Made by a program: the position numbers and the translations under genes. Below, piece after piece: positions 45,059 through 52,963 of a stretch of DNA of 64,000 bases. The notes beneath the pieces are model-generated. The model ran no database searches. It was given only the letters and a program-made list of their open reading frames with translations, and had not been told where the DNA came from. The number at the start of each line of letters is the position of its first letter. Position 1 is the first letter of the stretch. Origin of the DNA: Herbaspirillum sp. SJZ107 (GTDB lineage: Bacteria > Pseudomonadota > Gammaproteobacteria > Burkholderiales > Burkholderiaceae_D); NCBI RefSeq assembly GCF_006715485.1, contig NZ_VFNH01000003.1, forward strand, positions 186,001 to 250,000, given 5' to 3'.

Positions 45059-46240
45059 ATGGCCAACAAAACCGCATTCCACTGGGACGACCCGCTGCTG
45101 CTGAACGAACAGCTGACCGACGACGAGCGCATGGTGCGCGACGCCGCCGCCGCGTACTGCCAGGACAAGCTGCAGCCGCGCGTGCTCGACGCCTTCCGCC
45201 ACGAAGCCATGGACACCAGCATCTTCCGCGAGATGGGTGAGCTGGGCCTGCTCGGTCCGACCATCCCCGAGCAGTACGGCGGCCCGGGCCTGAACTACGT
45301 CAGCTACGGCCTGATCGCGCGCGAAGTCGAGCGCGTCGATTCCGGCTACCGCTCGATGATGAGCGTGCAATCCTCGCTGGTGATGGTCCCCATCCACGAA
45401 TTCGGCAGCGAAGCGACCAGGCAGAAATACCTGCCCAAGCTCGTCACCGGCGAGTGGATCGGCTGCTTCGGCCTGACCGAGCCGAACCACGGTTCCGATC
45501 CGGGTTCGATGGTCACGCGCGCGCGCAAGGTCGAGGGTGGCTATTCGCTGAGCGGCTCGAAAATGTGGATCACCAACTCCCCGGTGGCCGACGTGTTCGT
45601 GGTCTGGGCCAAGGACGACGAGGGCGCGATCCGCGGCTTCGTGCTCGAAAAAGGCTGGAAGGGACTCTCGGCACCGGCGATCCACGGCAAGTTCGGCCTG
45701 CGCACGTCCGTCACCGGCGAGATCGTCATGGACGAGGTGTTCTGCCCCGAAGAAAACGCCTTCCCGGACGTGCGCGGCCTGAAAGGTCCGTTCACCTGCC
45801 TGAATTCGGCCCGCTACGGCATCGCCTGGGGCGCACTCGGCGCCGCCGAAGCATGCTGGCACACCGCGCGCCAGTACGTCATCGACCGCAAGCAGTTCGG
45901 CAAGCCGCTCGCCGCCAACCAGCTGGTGCAGAAGAAGCTGGCCGACATGCAGACCGAGATCACCCTCGGCCTGCAGGGCGTGCTGCGCCTGGGCCGCATG
46001 AAGGACGAGGGTACCGCGGCCGTGGAAATCACGTCGATCATGAAGCGCAATTCCTGCGGCAAGGCGCTGGACGTGGCGCGCCTGGCGCGCGACATGCTGG
46101 GCGGGAACGGCATCTCGGACGAGTTCGGGATCATCCGCCACATGGTCAACCTGGAAGTGGTGAATACCTATGAAGGCACGCATGACATCCACGCGCTGAT
46201 CCTGGGACGCGCGCAGACCGGCATCCAGGCTTTCCAGTAA
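45059..46240 (+). CDS. gcdH: Glutaryl-CoA dehydrogenase (decarboxylating)
   Basis: A 393-residue acyl-CoA dehydrogenase. The GcdH pattern is clear: [64 protein letters not shown], and the C-terminal [20 protein letters not shown] with catalytic base Glu372. It converts glutaryl-CoA to crotonyl-CoA and CO2. This is the expected end-product handler for odd-chain dicarboxylates such as pimelate, and it explains why it closes the transporter/ETF-QO operon. It follows ETF-QO by 23 bases. Lysine or tryptophan catabolism is an alternative source of glutaryl-CoA. Confidence 0.95.
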   Translation: MANKTAFHWDDPLLLNEQLTDDERMVRDAAAAYCQDKLQPRVLDAFRHEAMDTSIFREMGELGLLGPTIPEQYGGPGLNYVSYGLIAREVERVDSGYRSMMSVQSSLVMVPIHEFGSEATRQKYLPKLVTGEWIGCFGLTEPNHGSDPGSMVTRARKVEGGYSLSGSKMWITNSPVADVFVVWAKDDEGAIRGFVLEKGWKGLSAPAIHGKFGLRTSVTGEIVMDEVFCPEENAFPDVRGLKGPFTCLNSARYGIAWGALGAAEACWHTARQYVIDRKQFGKPLAANQLVQKKLADMQTEITLGLQGVLRLGRMKDEGTAAVEITSIMKRNSCGKALDVARLARDMLGGNGISDEFGIIRHMVNLEVVNTYEGTHDIHALILGRAQTGIQAFQ

Positions 46241-46267
46241 TACCCCCTTCCATCGGTTCGTATCGCA

Positions 46268-46296
46268 GCACACGGTTCCACTTCGGAACCGTGTGC
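46268..46296 (+). terminator. Hairpin after gcdH
   Basis: A perfect 12-bp stem (GCACACGGTTCC with GGAACCGTGTGC) around a 5-base loop begins 28 bases past the gcdH stop. No T-run follows, so it may need Rho or only stabilise the 3' end. Confidence 0.55.
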
Positions 46297-46330
46297 GCGG
46301 TCGCATGCCTACCCAGTCTTTCCTGTTGCT

Positions 46331-46387
46331 AAGCTGTTGTTTTACTGAGTGATTCCTGTTGACAGTACTTACAGGAAAAAATACAGT
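46331..46387 (+). promoter_or_regulatory. Porin 2 promoter
   Basis: TTGACA (46359-46364), a 17-base spacer, and TACAGT (46382-46387). The preceding stretch from AAGCTGTTGTTTT repeats the porin 1 upstream region with few changes, and GTACTTAC against GTACATAC continues the similarity into the spacer. Confidence 0.75.
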
Positions 46388-46456
46388 TTCAATAACGCGG
46401 CAATGGTTTTATCAAGCAAAACCGTGCCGCATAAAACATAAAACCAGGAGACACCC

Positions 46457-47545
46457 ATGAAACAGACTCTGATCGCGCTGGCGGTGCTTGGCGCCTGCAT
46501 GTCGAACGCGTCGGCGCAATCCGCCGTCACCATCTACGGCATCATCGATGCCGGCGTCACCCGGGTCATCAACGACAGCGGCAGCAACGGCAGCCGCACC
46601 ACGGTCGAAGCCGGCCAGATGCAGGTGTCGCGCTGGGGCTTCCGCGGCGAAGAAGACCTCGGCGGCGGCCTGAAGGCGCGCTTCAACCTCGAAGGCACGC
46701 TGCTGAACGACACCGGCGGTGCCGGCGTGCCGACCGGTACGCCGTCTGCTACCGCCCTGTTCGACCGCGAAGCGACGGTCGGCCTGGCGGGCAACTTCGG
46801 CGCCCTCACCCTGGGCCGCCAGAACATCCTCGGCATCAATTCGGTCGGCATGGCCGACCCGATGGGCTTGGCCTTCGCGGCGACCAGCCCCAACGTGCTG
46901 TTTGCGGCGCTGAACAGCGCCGCCGTCTACGGGGGCTACGGCGCCAACAATGGCGGCTCCGCCCTGCGCCAGAGTAACTCGATCAAGTACGTGTCGCCTT
47001 ACTGGCACAACCTCGGCATCGGCCTGATGCGCGCCTTCGGCGAGCAGCCCGGCTCGGTCCAGAAAAACAAGTACGAAGGCGTCTCGGCCTTCTACCACAC
47101 CGGCCCGTTCGGCGCGGCCGCCGTGTATGCGCGCCTGAAGAACATCACCGCCAGCGAAGAACTCAAGTCGTGGGCCTTCGGTGCGCGCTACACCGGCACG
47201 CGCTTCTCGCTGCGCTCGACCTATGCCAGCAACGAAACCGACACCACGGGCCGCAAGATCACTGTGTTCGGCGTCGGCGTCGACGTCCCGGTGGCCTCTG
47301 CCGTCACCCTGACCGGCGCCGTCTACAACACCCGCCACACCGGCGACGCCCACGACGATTCGCAGCAGTACATCGCGATCGCCAAGTACGCCTTCAGCAA
47401 GCGCACCACCGGCTATGCCTCGATCGGGCATGCGCGTACCGATACCGTCGTCACCGCTACCCAGATCAACCTGGCGCAGGGTTTCGTGTCGGTGGGCAGC
47501 GATTCGGCGAACCGGATCACTACGGGTGTGATGCACTTCTTCTGA
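46457..47545 (+). CDS. Gram-negative porin (Burkholderia-type), paralogue of porin 1
   Basis: A 362-residue outer-membrane porin with signal MKQTLIALAVLGACMSNASA, first strand SAVTIYGIIDAGVTR and C-terminal ITTGVMHFF. It matches porin 1 along its whole length, including GGAGVPTGTPS.TALFDREATVGL and YGANNGGSA.RQSNSI.Y. CAGGAGA precedes the ATG. It lies between gcdH and a convergent acyl-CoA ligase gene. The two porins bracket the dicarboxylate region, which suggests duplication and shared control rather than distinct functions. Confidence 0.93.
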   Translation: MKQTLIALAVLGACMSNASAQSAVTIYGIIDAGVTRVINDSGSNGSRTTVEAGQMQVSRWGFRGEEDLGGGLKARFNLEGTLLNDTGGAGVPTGTPSATALFDREATVGLAGNFGALTLGRQNILGINSVGMADPMGLAFAATSPNVLFAALNSAAVYGGYGANNGGSALRQSNSIKYVSPYWHNLGIGLMRAFGEQPGSVQKNKYEGVSAFYHTGPFGAAAVYARLKNITASEELKSWAFGARYTGTRFSLRSTYASNETDTTGRKITVFGVGVDVPVASAVTLTGAVYNTRHTGDAHDDSQQYIAIAKYAFSKRTTGYASIGHARTDTVVTATQINLAQGFVSVGSDSANRITTGVMHFF

Positions 47546-47590
47546 GCGGCGCCCGCTGCGCTACGCACGTCGTCTCCGTCTCCGCGGGGA

Positions 47591-47617
47591 GTCGTTTCCG
47601 GCAGTGCCGGAAACGAC
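47591..47617. terminator. Bidirectional hairpin between porin 2 and the acyl-CoA ligase
   Basis: A perfect 12-bp stem (GTCGTTTCCGGC with GCCGGAAACGAC) and 3-base loop lie 45 bases past the porin stop and 22 bases past the convergent ligase stop. No T-tract on either side. Confidence 0.55.
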
Positions 47618-47639
47618 GGTCCTTCGCGGCCACGTCGGC

Positions 47640-49301
47640 TTATTGCGCCGCCGGGCGCCCCTGTAACGCACGCCACTGCACCTTGCCGGTCGCCGACTTC
47701 GGCAGCGTCTCGCAGAACTCCACGATGCGCGGGCTCTTGTAGGCGGCCATGTTCTGGTGCGCCCAGTCGACGATGTCCTGTTCGCGCACGCTGTCGCCGA
47801 AGCCATCCTTCAGCGCCACCACCGCCTTGACGGTCTCCCCGCGGCGCGGGTCGACGCAGGCCACCACGCATACTTCGCGGATCGCCGGATGCCGGTACAT
47901 CAGCGCTTCCACCTCGGCCGGCCAGACTTTATAGCCCGAGGCGTTGATCATGCGCTTGAGGCGGTCGACCATGAAGAAATAGCCGTCCTCGTCGAGCCGC
48001 GCCAGGTCGCCGGTGCGCAGAAAGCGCTTGCCGTCGATCTCGACGAAAGTCTCGCGGTCGGCTTGCGGATTGTTCCAGTAGCCCCGCATCACCTGCGGCC
48101 CGTGCACCACCACCTCGCCGACCTCGCCGGGCGCGAGTTCGCGCATCGTGTCGGGGTCGACCACGCGCGCGTCGACGTCGAAGATCGGGATACCGAGGCA
48201 CTGCTTCTTCGGCTGCGCACCCGGGTTGATGTGGGTCGGCGCCATGGTTTCCGACATGCCGTAGCCCTCGACGTAAGGGATGCCCAGCAAGTCCTGCAGC
48301 TTGCGCGCGATCGCGTCCGGCATGGCGGCGCCGCCGCCGCTCATGCGGGTCAGGCTCGACAGATCGTATTCGCCCACGCGCGGGCTCGAGAGCAGGTCGA
48401 CCACCATGGTCGAGATCAGCTGCACCGCCGTGACCCGGTAGCGGCGGATGCACTCGGCGGCCGTGTCGCGGTCCCAGCGCGCCATCAGCACCACGGTGGC
48501 GCCGGTGAAGATCGGCCCGTTCATCCCGCCCTGCATGCCGGTCACGTGGAACAGCGGCAGCACTGCCAGCGTCACCGTGTCCTGCTGCGAACCGAACCAC
48601 TGCATGCCGCCGACCGCGGTGAACATCACGCTCGCATGCGTGTGCATGCAGCCCTTCGGATTGCCGGTGGTGCCCGAGGTGTAGGGCATCACGCACAGGT
48701 CGTCCGGTCCCGCCAGCAGCGGGCCGGGCACGCAGTCCTGCGCCAGCACGGCGTGCCACGCCACCACCCCGCCGGCGTCGCCCAGGTCGCGGCGCGGCGC
48801 GGTCACGAACTCGGGCACGCGCAGGTCGGTCGGACGCTTCAGGTAATCGGCATAGGTCGCCACCACGGCGTGGCGCAGGCCCTGCCCCAGCAGCGGTTCG
48901 ACCTGCGGCATCAGGTCCTGCGCCGCGAAGATGACGGCAGCGCCGGTGTCGTCCACGTAATGGCGCAGCTCCTCGGTCAGGTTCATCGGATTGACCGGCA
49001 CCACCACGGCATTCGCGCGCAGGATCGCATAGTAGGCCAGCATGAACTGGGGGCTGTTCTGCATGTACAGCAGCACCCGGTCGCCCTGCCGGACGCCGCA
49101 ATACTGCTGCAGGTAGCCGGCGATGCGCTCGGTCTCGCCCTTGAATTCGGCGTAGGTGAGCGGCGTATCGTAGAACAGCAAAAAGGGCTTGTCCGGATAG
49201 CGCGCGCTCGAGACCTCGAGGTTGTAGAACAGATTGGTCCGCGGTGCGGACAAGTGGCGCGGCAAGCCCTTGGGCCAGGCCGCGAAATGGCGCTGCGACA
49301 T
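47640..49301 (-). CDS. Long-chain fatty-acid--CoA ligase family (AMP-forming)
   Basis: A 553-residue ANL-superfamily ligase. The P-loop is YTSGTTGNPKG (207-217), followed by VEGYGMSETMAPTH, the hinge TGDLARLDEDGYFFMVDRLKR and the C-terminal lysine in LPKSATGKVQW. It activates a carboxylic acid as acyl-adenylate and then CoA thioester; chain length is not evident. AGGAGAC lies before the ATG. It is transcribed alone, divergent from the PaaI-type thioesterase. It probably feeds the beta-oxidation genes downstream. Confidence 0.9.
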   Translation of the reverse strand: MSQRHFAAWPKGLPRHLSAPRTNLFYNLEVSSARYPDKPFLLFYDTPLTYAEFKGETERIAGYLQQYCGVRQGDRVLLYMQNSPQFMLAYYAILRANAVVVPVNPMNLTEELRHYVDDTGAAVIFAAQDLMPQVEPLLGQGLRHAVVATYADYLKRPTDLRVPEFVTAPRRDLGDAGGVVAWHAVLAQDCVPGPLLAGPDDLCVMPYTSGTTGNPKGCMHTHASVMFTAVGGMQWFGSQQDTVTLAVLPLFHVTGMQGGMNGPIFTGATVVLMARWDRDTAAECIRRYRVTAVQLISTMVVDLLSSPRVGEYDLSSLTRMSGGGAAMPDAIARKLQDLLGIPYVEGYGMSETMAPTHINPGAQPKKQCLGIPIFDVDARVVDPDTMRELAPGEVGEVVVHGPQVMRGYWNNPQADRETFVEIDGKRFLRTGDLARLDEDGYFFMVDRLKRMINASGYKVWPAEVEALMYRHPAIREVCVVACVDPRRGETVKAVVALKDGFGDSVREQDIVDWAHQNMAAYKSPRIVEFCETLPKSATGKVQWRALQGRPAAQ

Positions 49302-49361
49302 GCGGGTGTCTCCTAGTCGTTTTTGAATACCGCATCGAGAAACGTGGTTTCGCTGGAGACG

Positions 49362-49390
49362 ATCCTAGCAGTGACAAAAAAGATTGTAAA
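49362..49390 (-). promoter_or_regulatory. Promoter of the acyl-CoA ligase
   Basis: On the minus strand TTTACA (49390-49385) and TAGGAT (49367-49362) are 17 bases apart, giving a leader of about 55 bases. Confidence 0.55.
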
Positions 49391-49429
49391 CGCGAGCAAA
49401 GCGCGTCATTACGCAGGGTGGACACACCA

Positions 49430-49489
49430 TTGACAGTGCCGGACCCTTGTTTTACTGTGCAGAACAAATATATAAAACGTAAAACAAGG
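49430..49489 (+). promoter_or_regulatory. Promoter and inverted repeat before the PaaI-type thioesterase
   Basis: TTGACA (49430-49435) and TACTGT (49453-49458) are 17 bases apart. Perfect 11-bp arms CCTTGTTTTAC (49445-49455) and GTAAAACAAGG (49479-49489) enclose a 23-base spacer. The left arm covers the -10 box and the right arm abuts the Shine-Dalgarno. It could be a looped operator for the neighbouring IclR protein or a leader hairpin. Confidence 0.5.
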
Positions 49490-49501
49490 AAGCCGTACCA
49501 G

Positions 49502-49969
49502 ATGACGCATCAAGCCAACGCCGAAGCAGTCCCGCCAGGATTCGAACCGCTGCAGCGTGGCGGCCCGTATGCCGCCGCCCTTGGCCCGCTGTACCTGCGC
49601 TACGGTGGCAACAACAGTGGCGAGCGGATCGTGATCGCGCTGCGGGTCGAGCAGCGCCACACCAACATGCGTGGCATCGCCCACGGCGGCATGCTGGCCA
49701 GCCTCGCCGATTGCGCGCTCGGCATCGGCCTGGCAATCGCCTGCGACGGCCGCCATTCCTTCGTCACGGTCAACCTGAGCAACGATTTCCTCGACGCCGC
49801 GCGGCCCGGCGACTGGCTCGAAGGCCATGTCGAGGTGCAGCGTATCGGACGGCGCATGGCCTTCGCCAACGGCTGGCTGCAGGTCGGCGAAAAACGCATC
49901 CTGCGCAGCAGCGGCGTGTTCGCGACGATGGACCCGCTGACGCCGGAGCAACTGGCGGCGGGCTATTAA
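49502..49969 (+). CDS. PaaI-type hotdog thioesterase
   Basis: A 155-residue hotdog-fold protein. The catalytic stretch is GIAHGGMLASLADCALG (His61, Gly-Gly, Asp70), followed by VTVNLSNDFLDAARPGDWLEG and VEVQRIGRRMAFANGWL. It would hydrolyse an acyl-CoA to free acid and CoA, relieving CoA sequestration. AAGGAAG precedes the ATG at 49502; the open frame upstream is not conserved. It converges on the IclR-type gene with 10 bases between stops. Confidence 0.87.
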   Translation: MTHQANAEAVPPGFEPLQRGGPYAAALGPLYLRYGGNNSGERIVIALRVEQRHTNMRGIAHGGMLASLADCALGIGLAIACDGRHSFVTVNLSNDFLDAARPGDWLEGHVEVQRIGRRMAFANGWLQVGEKRILRSSGVFATMDPLTPEQLAAGY

Positions 49970-49979
49970 ATAGGCCGAA

Positions 49980-50801
49980 TCAGGACTCGAGGCGCTTGGC
50001 GATCTCGATCAGGCGCGGACGCACCTCGTTCAGCAGGAATTCGGTCGACACGCTGGTGGACGGCCCGCCACAGTTGATCGCCATGATCTGGTTGCCGCCG
50101 ATCGGCAGGAAGCCGACCGCGATGCCGTTGACTTCCTTCTGCCACTCGCCGAAGGCGGTGGTGCAGCCGTATTGCGCCTGGTCGCGCAGGGCCTTGTCGA
50201 AGCCCTGGCGCAGGCTCTGGTACGCCATCTCGTCGAGTTCGTGGCAGCGCTCGAAGATATCCTTGCGCTCCTGCTCCGGCGCGCGCACCAGGTAGGCGCG
50301 TCCGATCGCGGACGCCGCCAGCGGCATGCGCGACCCCACCTGCACCGACAGCGACAGCGCCGCCGTGCTGCGGCAGACTTCCACGTAGATCATCGACAGG
50401 CGGTCGCGCACCGCAATCGACACCGTGGTGCCGGAAAAATCGGCCAGCTCCTGCATCATCGGCCGCGCCAGCTGGCGGATGTCGAGACGCGCCAGCATGG
50501 CGCTGCCCAGGCCCAGGGTCGCGGTGCCGAGACCGTAGCGGCCGGTCTCGTCGTCCTGCACCAAGTAACCGAGGCGGGTCAATGTGTAGGTGAAGCGCGT
50601 GACGGTCGATTTCGGCAGGCCGCAGCGTTCGGCGATCTGCTGGTTGGTCAAGCCCTTATCGGCCGAGCGGAAGCACGACAGCACCTCGAGCCCGCGCGCC
50701 AGGGCCGTGATGAAATAGCGGTCCTCGGCGTTGCGCGACGGCTCGACGGCGTCGTCGACGCCATCGGCGGGGAGAATGCTGCTGGGCTGGTTGACTTGCA
50801 T
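49980..50801 (-). CDS. IclR family regulator of the fatty-acid region
   Basis: A 273-residue regulator with HTH near 30-90 (ALARGLEVLSCFRSADKGL, IAERCGLPKSTVTRFTYTLT) and an IclR effector domain (VRDRLSMIYVEVCRST, GSRMPLAASAIGRAYL, INCGGPSTSV). It is clearly related to the first IclR of the window. Start at 50801; the frame is open further but similarity begins there, and an AGG lies upstream. It is probably transcribed in series with the isomerase gene or on its own. Candidate targets are the thioesterase and acyl-CoA ligase promoters next to it. Confidence 0.9.
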   Translation of the reverse strand: MQVNQPSSILPADGVDDAVEPSRNAEDRYFITALARGLEVLSCFRSADKGLTNQQIAERCGLPKSTVTRFTYTLTRLGYLVQDDETGRYGLGTATLGLGSAMLARLDIRQLARPMMQELADFSGTTVSIAVRDRLSMIYVEVCRSTAALSLSVQVGSRMPLAASAIGRAYLVRAPEQERKDIFERCHELDEMAYQSLRQGFDKALRDQAQYGCTTAFGEWQKEVNGIAVGFLPIGGNQIMAINCGGPSTSVSTEFLLNEVRPRLIEIAKRLES

Positions 50802-50887
50802 GGAATACCTGGGGCCTCGAAGTGGCGAATGCAGGACGCATTCTGGACATTCCATTTTACACGGGATTGTTTCGCCCAGAAAAACCC

Positions 50888-51661
50888 TCAGTCGAACTTG
50901 CTGAAGTCCGGCTTGCGCTTCTCGAAGAAGGCGGTGAACGCTTCCTTGGCCTCGGCGCCGGTCAGCATCGCGCTGAAACGCTCGTTCTCGACCGCGATCG
51001 TTTCCTTGACCAGCGCCGCGCGCGAGCGCTTCATCAGTGCCTTGGTGGTGCGGACCGATACCGGCGGCAGTTTCACGAGTTTGGCGGCCTGGCCCTGCGC
51101 AAAGGCCAGCAGTTCGGCGGCCGGCAGCACCTTGGTGACGATGCCCATCTCGAAGGCTTCCTGGGCCGGGAAGGCTTCGCCCAGCAGCAGTTTTTCGGCG
51201 GCGCGGGCATGGCCGGCGGCTTGCGCGACCAGCAGCGAGGACGCGAATTCCGGGCACAGGCCGAGCTGGGTGAAGGGCATCGAAAACTTGGCGCTGTCGG
51301 CGGCGTAGACCAGGTCGCAGTGCATCAGCAGCGTACTGCCGATGCCGACCGCCAGGCCGCTCACTGCCGCGATGACCGGCTTGCTGCAGCCTTCGAGCGC
51401 CTGCATGAACTGGAACACCGGGCGGTCTTCGGTCATGGCGCCGACACCGACGTTGTTGAGGAAGTCGTCGAGGTCGTTACCGGCGGTGAAGATCTCGGGC
51501 TTGCCGGTGATGAGGATGGCGCGCACCGATGGGTCCTGTTCGGCGTTGCGCAGGGCGGTGGCCAGCGTGCTGTACATGGCGCCGGTGATGGCGTTCTTGC
51601 GCTCGGGGCGGTTGAATTCGAGGGTCAATACGCCGTTGGCGGTGGTGCTGAGGATGTCCAT
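50888..51661 (-). CDS. Enoyl-CoA hydratase/isomerase family, probable delta3-delta2-enoyl-CoA isomerase
   Basis: A 257-residue crotonase-fold protein (GKPEIFTAGNDLDDFL, KPVIAAVSGLAVGIGSTLL). The two hydratase glutamates are absent: the positions hold Thr110 and Phe130. Instead Glu138 appears in FTQLGLCPEFASSLL, matching the single catalytic glutamate of ECI2/PECI-type enoyl-CoA isomerases. It would shift double bonds of unsaturated acyl-CoAs into the 2-position for beta-oxidation. A rho-independent terminator of the preceding thiolase lies directly before it, so it may have its own promoter. Confidence 0.85.
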   Translation of the reverse strand: MDILSTTANGVLTLEFNRPERKNAITGAMYSTLATALRNAEQDPSVRAILITGKPEIFTAGNDLDDFLNNVGVGAMTEDRPVFQFMQALEGCSKPVIAAVSGLAVGIGSTLLMHCDLVYAADSAKFSMPFTQLGLCPEFASSLLVAQAAGHARAAEKLLLGEAFPAQEAFEMGIVTKVLPAAELLAFAQGQAAKLVKLPPVSVRTTKALMKRSRAALVKETIAVENERFSAMLTGAEAKEAFTAFFEKRKPDFSKFD

Positions 51662-51684
51662 TCAGGTCTCCGTTTTTTGGGTAA

Positions 51685-51723
51685 TAAAAAAGGGTGGGGA
51701 CGGTTTTCCGTACCCCACCCTTC
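51685..51723 (-). terminator. Rho-independent terminator of the fadA-like gene
   Basis: On the minus strand, AAGGGTGGGG pairs with CCCCACCCTT around an inner ACGG/CCGT stem, then a run of six T residues follows. It is 18 bases past the thiolase stop and 24 bases before the isomerase start. Confidence 0.85.
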
Positions 51724-51740
51724 TATCTGCTAAGCGATGC

Positions 51741-52937
51741 TTACACGCGCTCGATGATGCCCGCCGCACCCATGCCGGCGCCGACGCACATGGTCACCAT
51801 GCCGTACTTCTGGTTGTTGCGGCGCAGGCCGTGCACGACGGTGGCGGCGCGGATGGCGCCGGTTGCGCCCAGCGGGTGGCCGAGGGCGATGGCGCCGCCC
51901 AGCGGGTTCACCTTCGACTGGTCCAGGCCCAGGTCGCGGATCACGGCCAGCGCCTGTGCGGCGAAGGCTTCGTTCAGCTCGATCCAGTCCAGCTGGTCCT
52001 GGGTGATGCCGGCGGCGGCCAGCGCTGCCGGAATCGCGACCTTCGGGCCGATGCCCATGATTTCCGGCGGCACGCCGCGCACGGCGAACGAGGAGAACTT
52101 GGCCAGCGGCGTCAGGTTGTGCTCCCTCAGGAACTTTTCGCTGACGACGATCAGCGCGCCGGCGCCGTCCGACATCTGCGACGAGGTCGCTGCCGTCACG
52201 CTGCCCTTGGCGGCGAACACCGGCTTCAGCTTGGCCATCGATTCCATGCTGGCGTCGGCGCGCGGGCCCTCGTCGGTGTCGACGGTGCGGCGCTTGACGT
52301 CGACTTCGCCGGTGGCCAGGTTCGGCGTGCGGGTGGTGATCTCGACCGGGGTGATCTCATCCTTGAAGTGGCCGGCCTGCTGGGCGGCGATGGCGCGGCG
52401 GTGCGATTCCAGGCCGAAGGCGTCCTGGTCTTCGCGCGACACCTTCCACTGGGCGGCGACCTTCTCGGCGGTCAGGCCCATGCCGTAGGCCAGGCCGACG
52501 TTCTCGTCGTCGAACACGCGCATGTTGATCGACGGGTGGTGGCCCATCATCGGCACCATCGACATCGATTCGACGCCGCCGGCGATCATGACGTCGGCTT
52601 CACCGACGCGGATGCGGTCGGCCGCCATTGCCAGGGCGGTGATGCCCGAGGCGCAGTAGCGGTTGACGGTGACGCCACCGACGGTGTTCGGCAGGCCGGC
52701 CATGACCACGGCCTGGCGTGCGATATTGAAACCCTGCTCGGCTTCCGGGAACGAGCAGCCGATCACGGCGTCGACGATCAGCGCCGGGTCCAGGTTCGGC
52801 ACGGCGGCCATTGCGCCCTTGATGGCGGCGATCAGCAGGTCGTCCGGGCGGGTCTTGTTGAACATGCCGCGCGGCGCCTTGCCGATCGGGGTGCGGGTCG
52901 CTGCGACGATGTATGCGTCTTGAAGTTGTTTGCTCAT
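51741..52937 (-). CDS. fadA: Acetyl-CoA C-acyltransferase (FadA-like thiolase)
   Basis: A 398-residue thiolase with Cys95 in VNRYCASGITA, NEAFAAQALAVI, GGAIALGHPLGATGA and second Cys384 in TMCVGAGMGAAG. It releases acetyl-CoA from 3-ketoacyl-CoAs. It follows the fadB-like gene by 26 bases and ends at a strong terminator, closing the minus-strand fatty-acid operon. It differs from the PimB-like thiolase at 34421 (VNRFC against VNRYC, distinct N-termini), so the two serve different pathways. Confidence 0.93.
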   Translation of the reverse strand: MSKQLQDAYIVAATRTPIGKAPRGMFNKTRPDDLLIAAIKGAMAAVPNLDPALIVDAVIGCSFPEAEQGFNIARQAVVMAGLPNTVGGVTVNRYCASGITALAMAADRIRVGEADVMIAGGVESMSMVPMMGHHPSINMRVFDDENVGLAYGMGLTAEKVAAQWKVSREDQDAFGLESHRRAIAAQQAGHFKDEITPVEITTRTPNLATGEVDVKRRTVDTDEGPRADASMESMAKLKPVFAAKGSVTAATSSQMSDGAGALIVVSEKFLREHNLTPLAKFSSFAVRGVPPEIMGIGPKVAIPAALAAAGITQDQLDWIELNEAFAAQALAVIRDLGLDQSKVNPLGGAIALGHPLGATGAIRAATVVHGLRRNNQKYGMVTMCVGAGMGAAGIIERV

Positions 52938-52963
52938 GTCAGTAGTCCTGTTTTGTCCGCGAC

